DNA of 64,000 bases, taken from the NCBI RefSeq assembly GCF_003002025.1, contig NZ_PVZB01000001.1, positions 558,001 through 622,000 of the forward strand, in the 5' to 3' direction. This document shows positions 1 through 8,655 of this stretch, piece after piece. Source of the stretch: Paraburkholderia sp. BL25I1N1 (lineage in GTDB: Bacteria; Pseudomonadota; Gammaproteobacteria; Burkholderiales; Burkholderiaceae). Each line of letters starts with the position of its first letter. Within the stretch, counting starts at the first letter, position 1. Below the pieces are notes generated by a model. It made no database searches, was not told the origin of the DNA, and saw only the letters and a program-made list of their open reading frames with translations. Both the position numbers and the translations under genes were made by a program.

Positions 1-228
1 GACGACGCCGAGCGGCGTGGGCGTCATGCCGCGCGCATTGCGTTCGAACAGCAGAAAGCCGAACGCTTCCTCAATATCGCCGAGCATGCGGCTTGCGCTC
101 GGCTGGGCCACGTTGACGGCCTCGGCGGCCTGATGGAGATTGCGCGCGTCGTCAAGCGCGACGAGCAGCGCGAGGTGCTTGTACTTGAGCCGATTGACGA
201 GTGCGACGGTTGCTGAGGGTTGGCTCAT
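1..228 (-). CDS. LysR-family transcriptional regulator, N-terminal part (cut by window edge)
   Basis: The 76 visible residues read from an ATG at 226-228 and run off the left edge without a stop. They hold a classical LysR winged helix-turn-helix at residues 18-65, with the recognition stretch AAEAVNVAQPSASRML followed by LLFERN and TPLG, as in GbpR-like galactose/arabinose regulators. The effector-binding domain lies outside the window. It is transcribed divergently from the sugar operon that starts at 367, the usual arrangement for a LysR activator of its neighbour, so it probably controls that operon. Family assignment is firm. The ligand is inferred only from context. Confidence 0.9.
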   Translation of the reverse strand, partial: MSQPSATVALVNRLKYKHLALLVALDDARNLHQAAEAVNVAQPSASRMLGDIEEAFGFLLFERNARGMTPTPLGVV

Positions 229-258
229 GGGGCGGTGCGATTCGGTTTGTGGATCGCC

Positions 259-277
259 CAATCCCAACTTCGGATTG
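259..277. promoter_or_regulatory. Candidate LysR operator (inverted repeat) in the divergent promoter region
   Basis: CAATCC and GGATTG form a perfect 6-bp inverted repeat separated by 7 bases. It sits between the LysR start codon (228) and the mutarotase start (367). Position and symmetry suit a regulator site, but no family consensus was checked. Confidence 0.3.
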
Positions 278-366
278 AGATGCTATCGACGCAGGAATTA
301 TAGTCGTATCAGACGCTTCCACGTTTCGCTGGAAAAGCGCCCGGATACGACGGGAGACAGGCCGCA

Positions 367-690
367 ATGGAGACAATCGCTTTCCGGATGGTGCTCAACC
401 CCGGCATGCGCGAGGAATACGAACGACGTCATGCGCAAATCTGGCCTGAACTGGTTGACGCATTGCACGACGCCGGCGTGCGCGACTATCGGATTTTCTT
501 CGATCCGGACTCGAATCACCTGTTCGCCATTCTGACGCGAAACAGTCATCACACCATGGACGAACTGCCGCAGCTCGACGTGATGCGCAAATGGTGGGAT
601 TACATGGCCGACATCATGCACACGGCCCCGGATCGCACACCGCTGCAGCAGCCGCTCGAACCGGTCTTCCATTTGAACTCGCTGAGCTGA
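367..690 (+). CDS. rhaM: L-rhamnose/L-fucose mutarotase family protein (RhaM-like)
   Basis: A 107-residue protein, close to the ~104 of RhaM/RhaU mutarotases, which interconvert alpha and beta anomers of a 6-deoxyhexose. It shows the family pattern FRMVLNPG, EYERRHAQIWPEL, YRIFFD and the C-terminal WWDYMADIM. In RhaM the His of the ERRH segment and the Tyr and Trp residues line the active site. It is the first gene of the plus-strand operon that continues with a lactonase and an ABC sugar importer, so it likely acts on the imported sugar in the cytoplasm. L-rhamnose and L-fucose cannot be separated from this sequence; fucose clusters of beta-proteobacteria have a similar gene set. Confidence 0.85.
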   Translation: METIAFRMVLNPGMREEYERRHAQIWPELVDALHDAGVRDYRIFFDPDSNHLFAILTRNSHHTMDELPQLDVMRKWWDYMADIMHTAPDRTPLQQPLEPVFHLNSLS

Positions 691-748
691 TCCGAGCCGA
701 CCGGATCTCAAACCTCGAAAACGATTTTGACCGGACGGAGGATGTCGC

Positions 749-1642
749 ATGCAGGTGGTCGATTCGCATATTCATTTGTGGGATCTGAAAACGCATCGCT
801 ATCCGTGGCTGGAAAACCCGGGCGTGTCGTTCGTGGGCGACGCGCGCGATCTGAAGCACGACTACCTGCTCGACGACCTATTAGGCGATGCGGGCGACAT
901 CGACGTGCTGAAGCTCGTGCACGTCGAAGCGAATCACGATCCCGCCGATCCGGTTGAAGAGACACGCTGGTTGCAGTCCATTGCCGATCGCAAGGCATCG
1001 CGCGGCATGCCGAACGCGATCGTCGCTGCGGTGGATCTGTCCGCGCCGAATGCGCCGGCCGTGCTCGAAGCGCATGCGTCGTTCGCCAACACGCGTGGCA
1101 TCCGCCAGATTCTGAACGTGCACGAGAACAAGCTGTTCGATTACGTCGGCCGCCATTTCATGCGCGAGCCGCAATGGCGCGAGCACTTCGCGCTGCTGCG
1201 TCGCTACGGCCTGTCGTTCGATCTGCAACTGTATCCGTCGCAGATGGAAGAGGCGGCAGCGCTGGCGCGCGCGCATGGCGACACGCAGTTCGTCATCAAT
1301 CACGCGGGCATGTTCGTCGACCGCAGCAGCGTGGCCGGTTATCGCGCCTGGCGCGAAGGCATGCGCTTGCTCGCGGACTGCCCGAATGTCGCCGTGAAGA
1401 TCAGCGGACTCGCCATGTTCGATCACCAGTGGACGATTGAAAGCCTGCGGCCGTATGTACTCGAAACGATCGACACGTTCGGTGTCGGGCGCGCGATGTT
1501 CGCCTCGAACTTTCCAGTCGACCGGCTGTTCGGCTCTTACGCGGATCTGTGGCGTGCGTATGCATCGATCGTGGAGGGCGCGAGTGGCGCCGAAAAAGAA
1601 GCATTGTTTTGCCGCAACGCGGAACGTTGCTACCGCATTTAA
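749..1642 (+). CDS. Amidohydrolase-fold sugar lactonase (L-fucono/L-rhamnono-lactonase type)
   Basis: A 297-residue member of the amidohydrolase-2 family. The N-terminal VDSHIHLWDL carries the metal-binding HxH, FVINHAGM supplies a strand-end His, and ASNFPVDRL near the C-terminus holds the catalytic Asp region. Such proteins hydrolyse the aldonolactone made by a sugar dehydrogenase. Position between a deoxysugar mutarotase and a sugar ABC importer supports L-fuconolactonase or L-rhamnonolactonase activity in a non-phosphorylated pathway. The matching dehydrogenase, dehydratase and aldolase are not in the window and may lie left of position 1. The stop is followed by a GAAGGAG Shine-Dalgarno for the next gene. 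Confidence 0.8.
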   Translation: MQVVDSHIHLWDLKTHRYPWLENPGVSFVGDARDLKHDYLLDDLLGDAGDIDVLKLVHVEANHDPADPVEETRWLQSIADRKASRGMPNAIVAAVDLSAPNAPAVLEAHASFANTRGIRQILNVHENKLFDYVGRHFMREPQWREHFALLRRYGLSFDLQLYPSQMEEAAALARAHGDTQFVINHAGMFVDRSSVAGYRAWREGMRLLADCPNVAVKISGLAMFDHQWTIESLRPYVLETIDTFGVGRAMFASNFPVDRLFGSYADLWRAYASIVEGASGAEKEALFCRNAERCYRI

Positions 1643-1657
1643 AGAAGGAGACACGCA

Positions 1658-3187
1658 GTGCAGCAACCCACATCCGCTGTGCCGAGGCTCGAATTGCGGC
1701 ATGCGAGTAAATCATTCGGGCGGGTTCGCGCGCTATCCGACGGCGATCTCGCGCTCTGGCCGGGCGAGGTGCATGCCTTGCTCGGCGAGAACGGCGCGGG
1801 CAAGTCGACGGTCGTGAAGATTCTGGCGGGCGTGCATCAGCCGGACACCGGCGAACTGCTGGTGGACGGCGAAGCGCGCCGCTTCGCGACGCCAGCCGAG
1901 GCACGCGACGCCGGGCTCGCGGTCATCTATCAGGAACCGACGCTGTTCTTCGACCTGTCGATTGCGGAGAACATTTTCATGGGACGGCAGCCGGTCGATC
2001 GCATTGGCCGGATTCGTTACGACGCGATGCGCGGCGAAGTGGACGGCTTGCTGGCTTCGCTCGGTGTCGATCTGCGCGCCGATCAACTGGTGCGCGGTTT
2101 GTCGATTGCCGATCAGCAGGTGATCGAAATCGCCAAGGCGTTGTCGCTGAACGCCAACGTGCTGATCATGGACGAACCGACCGCCGCGCTGTCGCTGCCG
2201 GAAGTAGAGCGGCTCTTCACCATCGTGCGCAAGCTGCGCGAGCGTGACGTGGCGATCCTTTTCATTACTCACCGTCTCGACGAAGTATTCGCGCTGACAC
2301 AACGCGTCACGATCATGCGCGACGGCGCCAAAGTTTTCGACGGTTTGACTGCCGATCTCGACACGGAAGCGATCGTGGCCAAAATGGTTGGGCGCGATCT
2401 GGAGACGTTCTATCCCAAGGCCGACCGGCCACCCGGCGAGATAAGGCTGTCGGTGCGCGGCCTCACGCGCATCGGTGTGTTCAAAGACATTTCCTTCGAC
2501 GTCCGCGCAGGCGAAATCGTCGCGCTAGCCGGACTGGTCGGCGCGGGGCGCAGCGAAGTCGCGCGGGCGATCTTCGGCATTGATCCGCTCGACTCGGGCG
2601 AAATCCGGATCGCCGGCGAGCGTCTCACCGCGGGACGGCCAGCGGCCGCCGTGCGCGCCGGACTCGCACTCGTGCCGGAGGATCGCCGCCAGCAAGGGCT
2701 CGCGCTGGAATTGAGCATCGCGCGCAATGCGTCGATGACGGTGCTCGGCCGGCTCGTCAAACACGGGCTCATCTCCACGCGCAGCGAGACGCAGCTCGCC
2801 GATCAATGGGGCACGCGCCTGCGTCTGAAGGCGGGCGATCCCAACGCGCCGGTCGGCACGTTGTCGGGCGGCAATCAGCAGAAGGTCGTGCTCGGCAAAT
2901 GGCTGGCCACCGGACCCAAAGTGCTGATCATCGACGAACCCACGCGCGGCATCGACGTCGGCGCCAAGGCCGAGGTGTACAGCGCGCTCGCTGAACTGGT
3001 GCGCGACGGCATGGCGGTGCTGATGATCTCGAGCGAATTGCCGGAAGTGCTCGGCATGGCCGACCGCGTGCTGGTGATGCACGAGGGGCGTATCAGCGCG
3101 GATATAGCGCGCGCCGACGCCGACGAGGAACGGATCATGGGCGCGGCACTCGGTCAACCCATTCCACCGCTGGGGCACGCCGCATGA
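1658..3187 (+). CDS. rhaT: Sugar ABC transporter, double ATP-binding protein (RbsA/RhaT type)
   Basis: A GTG start at 1658 follows GAAGGAG. The 509-residue protein has two ABC domains. The first has a Walker [10 protein letters not shown] at residues 43-51, an unusual signature LSIADQQ and Walker [13 protein letters not shown]. The second has the degenerate P-loop GLVGAGRSE and a canonical LSGGNQQK with [13 protein letters not shown] functional first site and a degenerate second P-loop are typical of monosaccharide class-2 importers (RbsA, AraG, LsrA). It energises uptake through the two permeases that follow; its stop overlaps the next start by four bases (ATGA at 3184). The symbol rests on analogy with rhizobial RhaSTPQ. 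Confidence 0.88.
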   Translation: MQQPTSAVPRLELRHASKSFGRVRALSDGDLALWPGEVHALLGENGAGKSTVVKILAGVHQPDTGELLVDGEARRFATPAEARDAGLAVIYQEPTLFFDLSIAENIFMGRQPVDRIGRIRYDAMRGEVDGLLASLGVDLRADQLVRGLSIADQQVIEIAKALSLNANVLIMDEPTAALSLPEVERLFTIVRKLRERDVAILFITHRLDEVFALTQRVTIMRDGAKVFDGLTADLDTEAIVAKMVGRDLETFYPKADRPPGEIRLSVRGLTRIGVFKDISFDVRAGEIVALAGLVGAGRSEVARAIFGIDPLDSGEIRIAGERLTAGRPAAAVRAGLALVPEDRRQQGLALELSIARNASMTVLGRLVKHGLISTRSETQLADQWGTRLRLKAGDPNAPVGTLSGGNQQKVVLGKWLATGPKVLIIDEPTRGIDVGAKAEVYSALAELVRDGMAVLMISSELPEVLGMADRVLVMHEGRISADIARADADEERIMGAALGQPIPPLGHAA

Positions 3188-4242
3188 TGCGCCATTCTTC
3201 CACTCATCCCGCGCCGGTACAGGCGCCGGTGCCGAAGCGCGCCGCGAGTTCGCCGGGCGGTTTTGCGGCGAGCATCGCGAAGAGCCGCGAGACGACGCTC
3301 TTCGTCGTGCTGGTTTTGCTGATCGTCGGCACGGGGCTCGCGAAGCCGCAGTTCCTGAATCTGCAGAATCTGCGCGACGTGCTGCTGAATGTGTCGATTA
3401 TCAGCTTGCTGACGGCCGGCATGACTGTCGTGATCCTGATGCGCCACATCGATCTCTCCGTCGGCTCGACAGTGGGCGTCAGCGCGTATGCGGTCGGCAG
3501 TCTGTATGTCGCGTTTCCGCACATGCCGGTGATTGTCGCGTTGGCGGCGGGGCTCGCAATCGGTCTCGTGGCGGGCACCATCAACGCGCTGCTCGTCGCG
3601 GTGGGGCGCGTGCCATCGCTCGTCGCAACGCTGTCCACGCTGTACATTTTTCGCGGCGCGGACTACGCGTGGGTGCACGGCGGACAGATCAACGCAACCA
3701 GTTTGCCCGACGCGTTTTCCCGTCTTGCCACCGGCACCTTGCTCGGCATCCCGACGCTTGCGCTGATCGCGGTCGTCGTGCTGATCGGCCTCGCCATCTA
3801 TCTGAAGCAGTTTCGCGGCGGCCGCGAACATTACGCGATCGGCTCGAATCCGGAGGCGGCGCGTCTCGCCGGCGTGAACGTCGAACGGCGCGTGATGGCG
3901 GGCTTCCTGCTGTCCGGTGCGATTGCCGGTTTCGCCGGCGCGTTGTGGCTGGCGCGCTTCGGCACCGTGGATGCGAGCACCGCGAAGGGCATCGAGTTGC
4001 AGGTGGTGGCCGCCGCCGTGGTGGGCAGCGTGGCGATCACCGGCGGCGTCGGCACGATACTCGGCGCCACGCTCGGCGCGCTCGTGCTCGGCGTGATCAG
4101 CATCGCGCTGGTGGTGCTGCACGTGTCGCCGTTCTGGGAGCAGGCCATCGAAGGCGCGCTGATCGTCGCCGCGATTACCGCCGATACCTTGCTGGCCCGC
4201 TCCGTCGCCAAACGCATGATGAGGAAACGCGATCATGGCTAA
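3184..4242 (+). CDS. rhaP: Sugar ABC transporter permease (RbsC/RhaP type)
   Basis: A 352-residue inner-membrane protein of the BPD_transp_2 family with about eight to ten hydrophobic segments after a short polar N-terminus. It carries the cytoplasmic coupling-loop motif ending in [14 protein letters not shown], where such permeases contact the ATPase. It overlaps the ATPase gene by 4 bp and the following permease by 8 bp, so it is translationally coupled to both. It pairs with the second permease as a heterodimer, as in RhaP/RhaQ or LsrC/LsrD. Confidence 0.88.
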   Translation: MMRHSSTHPAPVQAPVPKRAASSPGGFAASIAKSRETTLFVVLVLLIVGTGLAKPQFLNLQNLRDVLLNVSIISLLTAGMTVVILMRHIDLSVGSTVGVSAYAVGSLYVAFPHMPVIVALAAGLAIGLVAGTINALLVAVGRVPSLVATLSTLYIFRGADYAWVHGGQINATSLPDAFSRLATGTLLGIPTLALIAVVVLIGLAIYLKQFRGGREHYAIGSNPEAARLAGVNVERRVMAGFLLSGAIAGFAGALWLARFGTVDASTAKGIELQVVAAAVVGSVAITGGVGTILGATLGALVLGVISIALVVLHVSPFWEQAIEGALIVAAITADTLLARSVAKRMMRKRDHG

Positions 4243-5251
4243 ACCCGACTCCGCGCTGCTCACGCGCAAACGCGAAACGCCGCTGCAATGGGACGTGCTG
4301 CTGGTGATCGTGCTGATTCTCTCGCTCGTGCTGGGACGCATGCTCTCGCCGGTGTTCCTGACCGGCGCGAATCTGAGCAACGTGCTGGCTGATCTGACCG
4401 AGATCGCGTTGATGGCGCTGCCGATGACGCTGATCATCGTCGCCGCCGAAATCGATCTGTCGGTGGCATCGGTGCTGGGCGCATCGAGCGCGTTGATGGG
4501 CGTGCTGTGGCATATGGGCTTGCCGATGCCGCTCGTGATCGTGCTGGTGCTGGTTGCCGGCGCGTTGGCCGGCTTGCTGAACGGCCTCGTGATCGTCAAG
4601 CTCAATCTGCCTTCGCTCGCGGTCACGATCGGCACGCTGGCGCTGTTTCGCGGCCTCGCCTACGTGTTGCTCGGCGATCAGGCGGTGGCGGATTTTCCGG
4701 CGGCTTATACGGCGTTCGGCATGGACACGCTGGGCGGGAGTTTCATTCCGTTGCCGTTTGTCATCGTGATCGTCGGCGCGAGTGTGTTCACGGTGCTGCT
4801 GCAGTCCACCGCGTTCGGCCGCAGTCTTTACGCGATCGGCGCGAACCCAACCGCGGCGGCGTTCTCCGGCATCGAAGTGGCCAGGATCCGCTTGCGTCTG
4901 TTCGTGCTGTCCGGCGCGATGAGCGCGCTGGCCGGCATCGTCTATACGCTGCGCTTTACCAGCGCGCGCGGCGACAACGGCGAAGGGTTCGAGTTGTCGG
5001 TGATCGCGGCGGTGCTGTTCGGCGGCGTGAGTATTTTCGGCGGACGCGGTTCGATGATCGGCGTGCTGTTGTCGCTGCTGATCATTGGCGTGCTGAAAAA
5101 TGCGCTCACGCTCGACGACGTATCCAGCGAAACGCTCACCATCGTCACCGGCGTGCTGCTGCTGGCTTCGGTACTGATACCGAATCTGGTGGCCCGCTGG
5201 CGAGCGGCGCGCGACCGGCGTTTCATCGCCAGGTCCGCTTCTTCCCTGTAA
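4235..5251 (+). CDS. rhaQ: Sugar ABC transporter permease (RbsC/RhaQ type)
   Basis: A 338-residue multi-pass membrane protein, the second BPD_transp_2 permease of the operon. It has the coupling motif GANPTAAAFSGIEV and a glycine-rich end FGGVSIFGGRGS that is conserved in this family. The start overlaps the end of the previous permease. It ends 89 bp before the binding protein, which has its own ribosome-binding site. Confidence 0.88.
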   Translation: MAKPDSALLTRKRETPLQWDVLLVIVLILSLVLGRMLSPVFLTGANLSNVLADLTEIALMALPMTLIIVAAEIDLSVASVLGASSALMGVLWHMGLPMPLVIVLVLVAGALAGLLNGLVIVKLNLPSLAVTIGTLALFRGLAYVLLGDQAVADFPAAYTAFGMDTLGGSFIPLPFVIVIVGASVFTVLLQSTAFGRSLYAIGANPTAAAFSGIEVARIRLRLFVLSGAMSALAGIVYTLRFTSARGDNGEGFELSVIAAVLFGGVSIFGGRGSMIGVLLSLLIIGVLKNALTLDDVSSETLTIVTGVLLLASVLIPNLVARWRAARDRRFIARSASSL

Positions 5252-5340
5252 CGCCCTTAGCAATGCCTGTGTCTGAAAAGAGAAAGTCCAACAACCGATA
5301 ACCCGGACAACACCACGTCCAACAAGGCAGGAGACACTTC

Positions 5341-6348
5341 ATGTTCAAACCTCTACGTCACACCGGCAGCGCGGCGCTGTGCGTCGCGTTGCTCGCGATC
5401 AGTTGCGCCGCGTCCGCCGCGGACCTGAAAAGCGGGCTGAAAATCGCATTCGTGCCCAAGCAGATCAACAACCCCTACGAGGTGATCGCCGACGATGGCG
5501 GCATGGCCGCGATCAAGGAGTTCAAGGGCGTGGGCAAGGCGGTGGGGCCGTCGGACGCGGGCGCTTCGTCGCAGGTGCAATACATCAACACGCTGATTAC
5601 GCAGCGGCAGGACGCGATCGTGATCGCCGCCAACGACGCCAACGCGGTCGTGCCGTATCTGAAGAAGGCGATGTCGCAAGGCATCAAGGTGGTGACCTTC
5701 GACTCGGATACGGCGCCCGAGGGCCGTCAACTGTTCGTCAATCAGGCGAACGCGGAAGGCATCGGCCGTGGCCAGGTTCAACTGGTCGCGAAACTGATGG
5801 GCGGCGAAGGCGAGTTCGCGGTGTTGTCGGCCACGCCCAACGCAACCAATCAGAACACCTGGATCAAGTGGATGCAGGAGGAGCTGAAAAAGCCCGAGTA
5901 TTCGAAGATCAAACTGGTAAAAATCGCCTACGGTAACGACGACGATCAGAAGTCGTTCACGGAAACGCAGGGCCTGTTGCAGGCGTATCCGAATCTGAAG
6001 GCGATCGTCGCGCCGACCACGGTGGGGATTGCGGCTGCCGCGCGTTATATTTCGACTTCGTCGAGTAAAGGCAAGGTGGCGGTGACCGGTCTCGGCACGC
6101 CGAACCAGATGCGCGCGTTCGTGAAAAACGGCACCGTGAAGGCGTTCCAGTTGTGGGATCCGGGTCAACTCGGCTACCTGGCTGCGTATGCCGCGGCAGC
6201 GCTGGCGTCGGGCACGATCAGCGGCAAGGAAGGCGAGTCGTTCGAGGCCGGCAAGCTCGGCAAACGCACCATCGGGCCGCAAGGCGAAATCATTCTCGGA
6301 CCGCCGACCACGTTCGATTCGAGCAATATCGATAACTTCAATTTCTGA
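5341..6348 (+). CDS. rhaS: Periplasmic deoxysugar-binding protein of the ABC importer (RhaS/LsrB-like)
   Basis: A 335-residue type I periplasmic binding protein. Residues 1-27 form a Sec signal peptide, cleaved after SCAASAA. The mature protein has the Peripla_BP_4 layout with FVPKQINNPYEVIADD, QRQDAIVIAANDANAV and VTFDSDTAPEGR in the first lobe and QLWDPGQLGYLAAYAAAAL near the C-terminus. This pattern matches the rhizobial RhaS and LsrB branch rather than RbsB. The start is supported by GCAGGAG eight bases before ATG. It should deliver the sugar to the two permeases. Ligand identity (rhamnose, fucose or another) is inferred. Confidence 0.87.
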   Translation: MFKPLRHTGSAALCVALLAISCAASAADLKSGLKIAFVPKQINNPYEVIADDGGMAAIKEFKGVGKAVGPSDAGASSQVQYINTLITQRQDAIVIAANDANAVVPYLKKAMSQGIKVVTFDSDTAPEGRQLFVNQANAEGIGRGQVQLVAKLMGGEGEFAVLSATPNATNQNTWIKWMQEELKKPEYSKIKLVKIAYGNDDDQKSFTETQGLLQAYPNLKAIVAPTTVGIAAAARYISTSSSKGKVAVTGLGTPNQMRAFVKNGTVKAFQLWDPGQLGYLAAYAAAALASGTISGKEGESFEAGKLGKRTIGPQGEIILGPPTTFDSSNIDNFNF

Positions 6349-6355
6349 GCGGCCA

Positions 6356-6389
6356 CACCTCAGCCGCGTGACGTTGCGCAGCTGAGGTG
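6356..6389. terminator. Stem-loop between convergent genes, possible bidirectional terminator
   Basis: CACCTCAGC and GCTGAGGTG make a perfect 9-bp stem with a 16-base loop, directly after the binding-protein stop and before the end of the convergent porin gene. There is no clear U-tract, so it may be a weak terminator or an RNA 3' end stabiliser. Confidence 0.45.
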
Positions 6390-6455
6390 CTCTGCAAATA
6401 GCAGAATTCAGAGACTGTGAGCGCTTCGTCGCCGCGCGCCCGGCAAGCTAAAGCA

Positions 6456-7535
6456 TCAGAAACGCTGCTGAATACCCGCGGTGACACCTGCCTGCGTATC
6501 CGCCGTGCCGGTCAGATCGCGCGACACACTCACTGGGTTGCCGTGCTTCGCCATCGCATAGCCGCCCGCCAGATACAGCGACGTGCGTTTCGACAGGGCG
6601 TACTGTGCGCGCAGCGAAAACAGCGTCGGATCGGCATCGCTCGCGTCCTTGATGTTCTGGTGATAGATCGCGGCGGTCAGCGTGAGCATCGGCGTTGCCT
6701 CGTACTGGCCGCCGATCCAGTACATGTCGCTCCGTAGCGCCGGCGCGGCGGTATGGAACGCACGCCGGTAGCTTCGATAGCCGGCCATCGCCTTGACCTG
6801 GCCGAAGTCATAGCTGACACCTGCGTGCATGCCTTGAATGTAGTCAGTGGTGTCCGCCGGCGTGACGCTGCCGCTTGCGCCGTTCTGCCGGTCGAAAGTG
6901 ACGACTGCGGCGAACGGCCCGTTTTCGTAGCCGAGGCCGAAATCATATTTGGCACTCGTCTTCATGCTGCCGGGCACATTGCCGAACCCATACATTGCAC
7001 CGAACTTGAAGCCGGAAAAGGTGCCGTCGTAACGCACCGCGTTGGACGAACGCACGAATATGAGGTCTCGCCGGCCACCCGTCGCGGTCGACGAGATAAC
7101 CCACGAATAGTTTGGCGCGTAGCCCATCGGGTCGAACGGCAGGACGTAGTCGAACGTGGTGGTGAAATTGCGGCCGAGCGTGACTTGCCCGAAACGGTTT
7201 TTCAGACCGATGAACGCGCGGCGGGCGAAGATCGCACCGGGGCCATCATCGAACTGACCGTTCATGGTGTTGATGCCGCTCTCCAGCTGAAACAGCGCTT
7301 TCAATCCGCCGCCGAGTTCCTCGACGCCGCGCAAACCCCAGCGCGAAGTGTTCCTCGCGCCCGGCACGAGACGCACGGCGTCGCCGCCGGGGCTGGCATG
7401 GTTCACGTATTCGATGCCCGCGTCGACGATACCGTAAATGGTCACGCTCGACTGCGCCTGTGCGCCCCCGGCGGCAAAACCGGCGAATCCGGCGCAGGTC
7501 ACGCTGAAAGTCGCTTTCTTCATGTTCAAGTTCAT
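6456..7535 (-). CDS. Outer-membrane general porin, Burkholderia trimeric type
   Basis: A 359-residue porin. The start at 7535 is preceded by GAAGGAGACGG; upstream in-frame codons would only add a non-hydrophobic extension. Residues 1-28 are a signal peptide ending GGAQA, then QSSVTIYGIVDAGIEYVNH opens the 16-strand barrel as in OpcP/Omp38 porins. GLRGVEELGGGLKALFQLESG and the RRAFIGL/GRNFTT segment are family hallmarks. The last residue is Phe (IQQRF), the BAM recognition signal. It is the promoter-distal gene of a binding protein-permease-ATPase-porin operon, so it probably admits that importer's substrate through the outer membrane. Confidence 0.93.
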   Translation of the reverse strand: MNLNMKKATFSVTCAGFAGFAAGGAQAQSSVTIYGIVDAGIEYVNHASPGGDAVRLVPGARNTSRWGLRGVEELGGGLKALFQLESGINTMNGQFDDGPGAIFARRAFIGLKNRFGQVTLGRNFTTTFDYVLPFDPMGYAPNYSWVISSTATGGRRDLIFVRSSNAVRYDGTFSGFKFGAMYGFGNVPGSMKTSAKYDFGLGYENGPFAAVVTFDRQNGASGSVTPADTTDYIQGMHAGVSYDFGQVKAMAGYRSYRRAFHTAAPALRSDMYWIGGQYEATPMLTLTAAIYHQNIKDASDADPTLFSLRAQYALSKRTSLYLAGGYAMAKHGNPVSVSRDLTGTADTQAGVTAGIQQRF

Positions 7536-7587
7536 CACCCGTCTCCTTCGGTTGGTTTTTTTGCTTCGGTCCGGTTGCGGCGCGCGC

Positions 7588-8655
7588 TCAACTCGCCTGT
7601 GCGAACGCCCAGCAGTCGTTGGCGGGGAATTCGATCCAGTGCCGGCCGGCCGCGCGCGGCACGTGGCCAAAGGCGCGCAGCCGCAAGCCGCCGCAATGGA
7701 ACAGGTATTCCCAGCGGTCGCCGAGATACATCGACGTGACGAGTTCGGCTTCGAGCCGGTTCGCACCGGGACCGTCGGCGACCTGCACGCGTTCGAGGCG
7801 AATCACGGCATGCGCATGCTGTCCGGCGGTCAGCGCTTCGCGCGCTTGCGCCTGCAGTTCCCAGCCGTCGCCGGCAAGCGTCACGCGGTCGCCGTCAACC
7901 GCGGCCACGCATGCCTCGATGCGGTTGTTGCTGCCCATGAATTCGGCGGTGTAGAGCGAGCGGGGCGCGCCGTACAGTTCGGCGGGCGAGCCTTCCTGTT
8001 CGATGCGGCCGTTGCGCAGCAGAAGGATGCGATCGGACATCGCCATCGCTTCGGTCTGGTCGTGCGTCACGCACAACGCAGAAAGACCCAATGACACGAT
8101 CAGTTCACGCAACCACGCGCGCGCTTCTTCGCGCAGCTTGGCGTCGAGATTGGAGAGCGGTTCGTCGAGCAGAATCACCGGCGGGTTGTAGACGAGCGCC
8201 CGCGCAACCGCCACGCGCTGTTGCTGACCGCCTGAGAGCTGATACGGATAACGCGCGGCAAGGTGGCCAAGGCCGAGCTGGTCGAGTGCCGCTTGCACGC
8301 GCCTTTTCTGTTCGGCGCCGACGACGCGCCGCAGTTTCAATCCATAGCCGACGTTCTCGGCCACCGTGCGATGCGGCCACAGCGCATACGACTGGAACAC
8401 GAGTCCGAGCGAGCGCTGCTCGACCGGCAGATCGACACGCGTGGCGTCGTCGAAAAACGCCTTGCCGTCCAGTTCGATGCGACCCGCCGACGGTTGTTCG
8501 AGTCCGGCCACCGCGCGCAGCAGCGTGGTCTTGCCGCTGCCCGATGCACCCAGCAGGCAGACCACCTCGCCGGGGTTCAGTTCGAACGACACGCCGTTGA
8601 GAATCGGGTTGTCGCCGTAGCTGAGAAAGAGATTGTCGACCTTGAGCTTATCCAT
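7588..8655 (-). CDS. ABC transporter ATP-binding protein (FbpC/PotA type)
   Basis: A 355-residue ATPase with Walker A GASGSGKTT, signature LSGGQQQR, Walker B VILLDEPLSNLD, and the H-loop VTHDQTEA. The C-terminal ~110 residues form a TOBE domain, where sugar, ferric-iron and polyamine importers regulate activity. It overlaps the upstream permease gene by 8 bp (ATGGATAA). With the neighbouring AfuA/FbpA-like binding protein it forms a ferric-ion/organophosphonate/polyamine superfamily importer. Substrate is unknown; a co-transcribed porin argues for a small hydrophilic organic solute rather than iron. Confidence 0.88.
   Translation of the reverse strand: MDKLKVDNLFLSYGDNPILNGVSFELNPGEVVCLLGASGSGKTTLLRAVAGLEQPSAGRIELDGKAFFDDATRVDLPVEQRSLGLVFQSYALWPHRTVAENVGYGLKLRRVVGAEQKRRVQAALDQLGLGHLAARYPYQLSGGQQQRVAVARALVYNPPVILLDEPLSNLDAKLREEARAWLRELIVSLGLSALCVTHDQTEAMAMSDRILLLRNGRIEQEGSPAELYGAPRSLYTAEFMGSNNRIEACVAAVDGDRVTLAGDGWELQAQAREALTAGQHAHAVIRLERVQVADGPGANRLEAELVTSMYLGDRWEYLFHCGGLRLRAFGHVPRAAGRHWIEFPANDCWAFAQAS

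Noticed and set aside
3154..5263. Long minus-strand frames opposite the two sugar permeases
   Set aside because: They are rich in His, Gln, Asp and Arg, as expected for antisense of hydrophobic membrane proteins, and lack domains.
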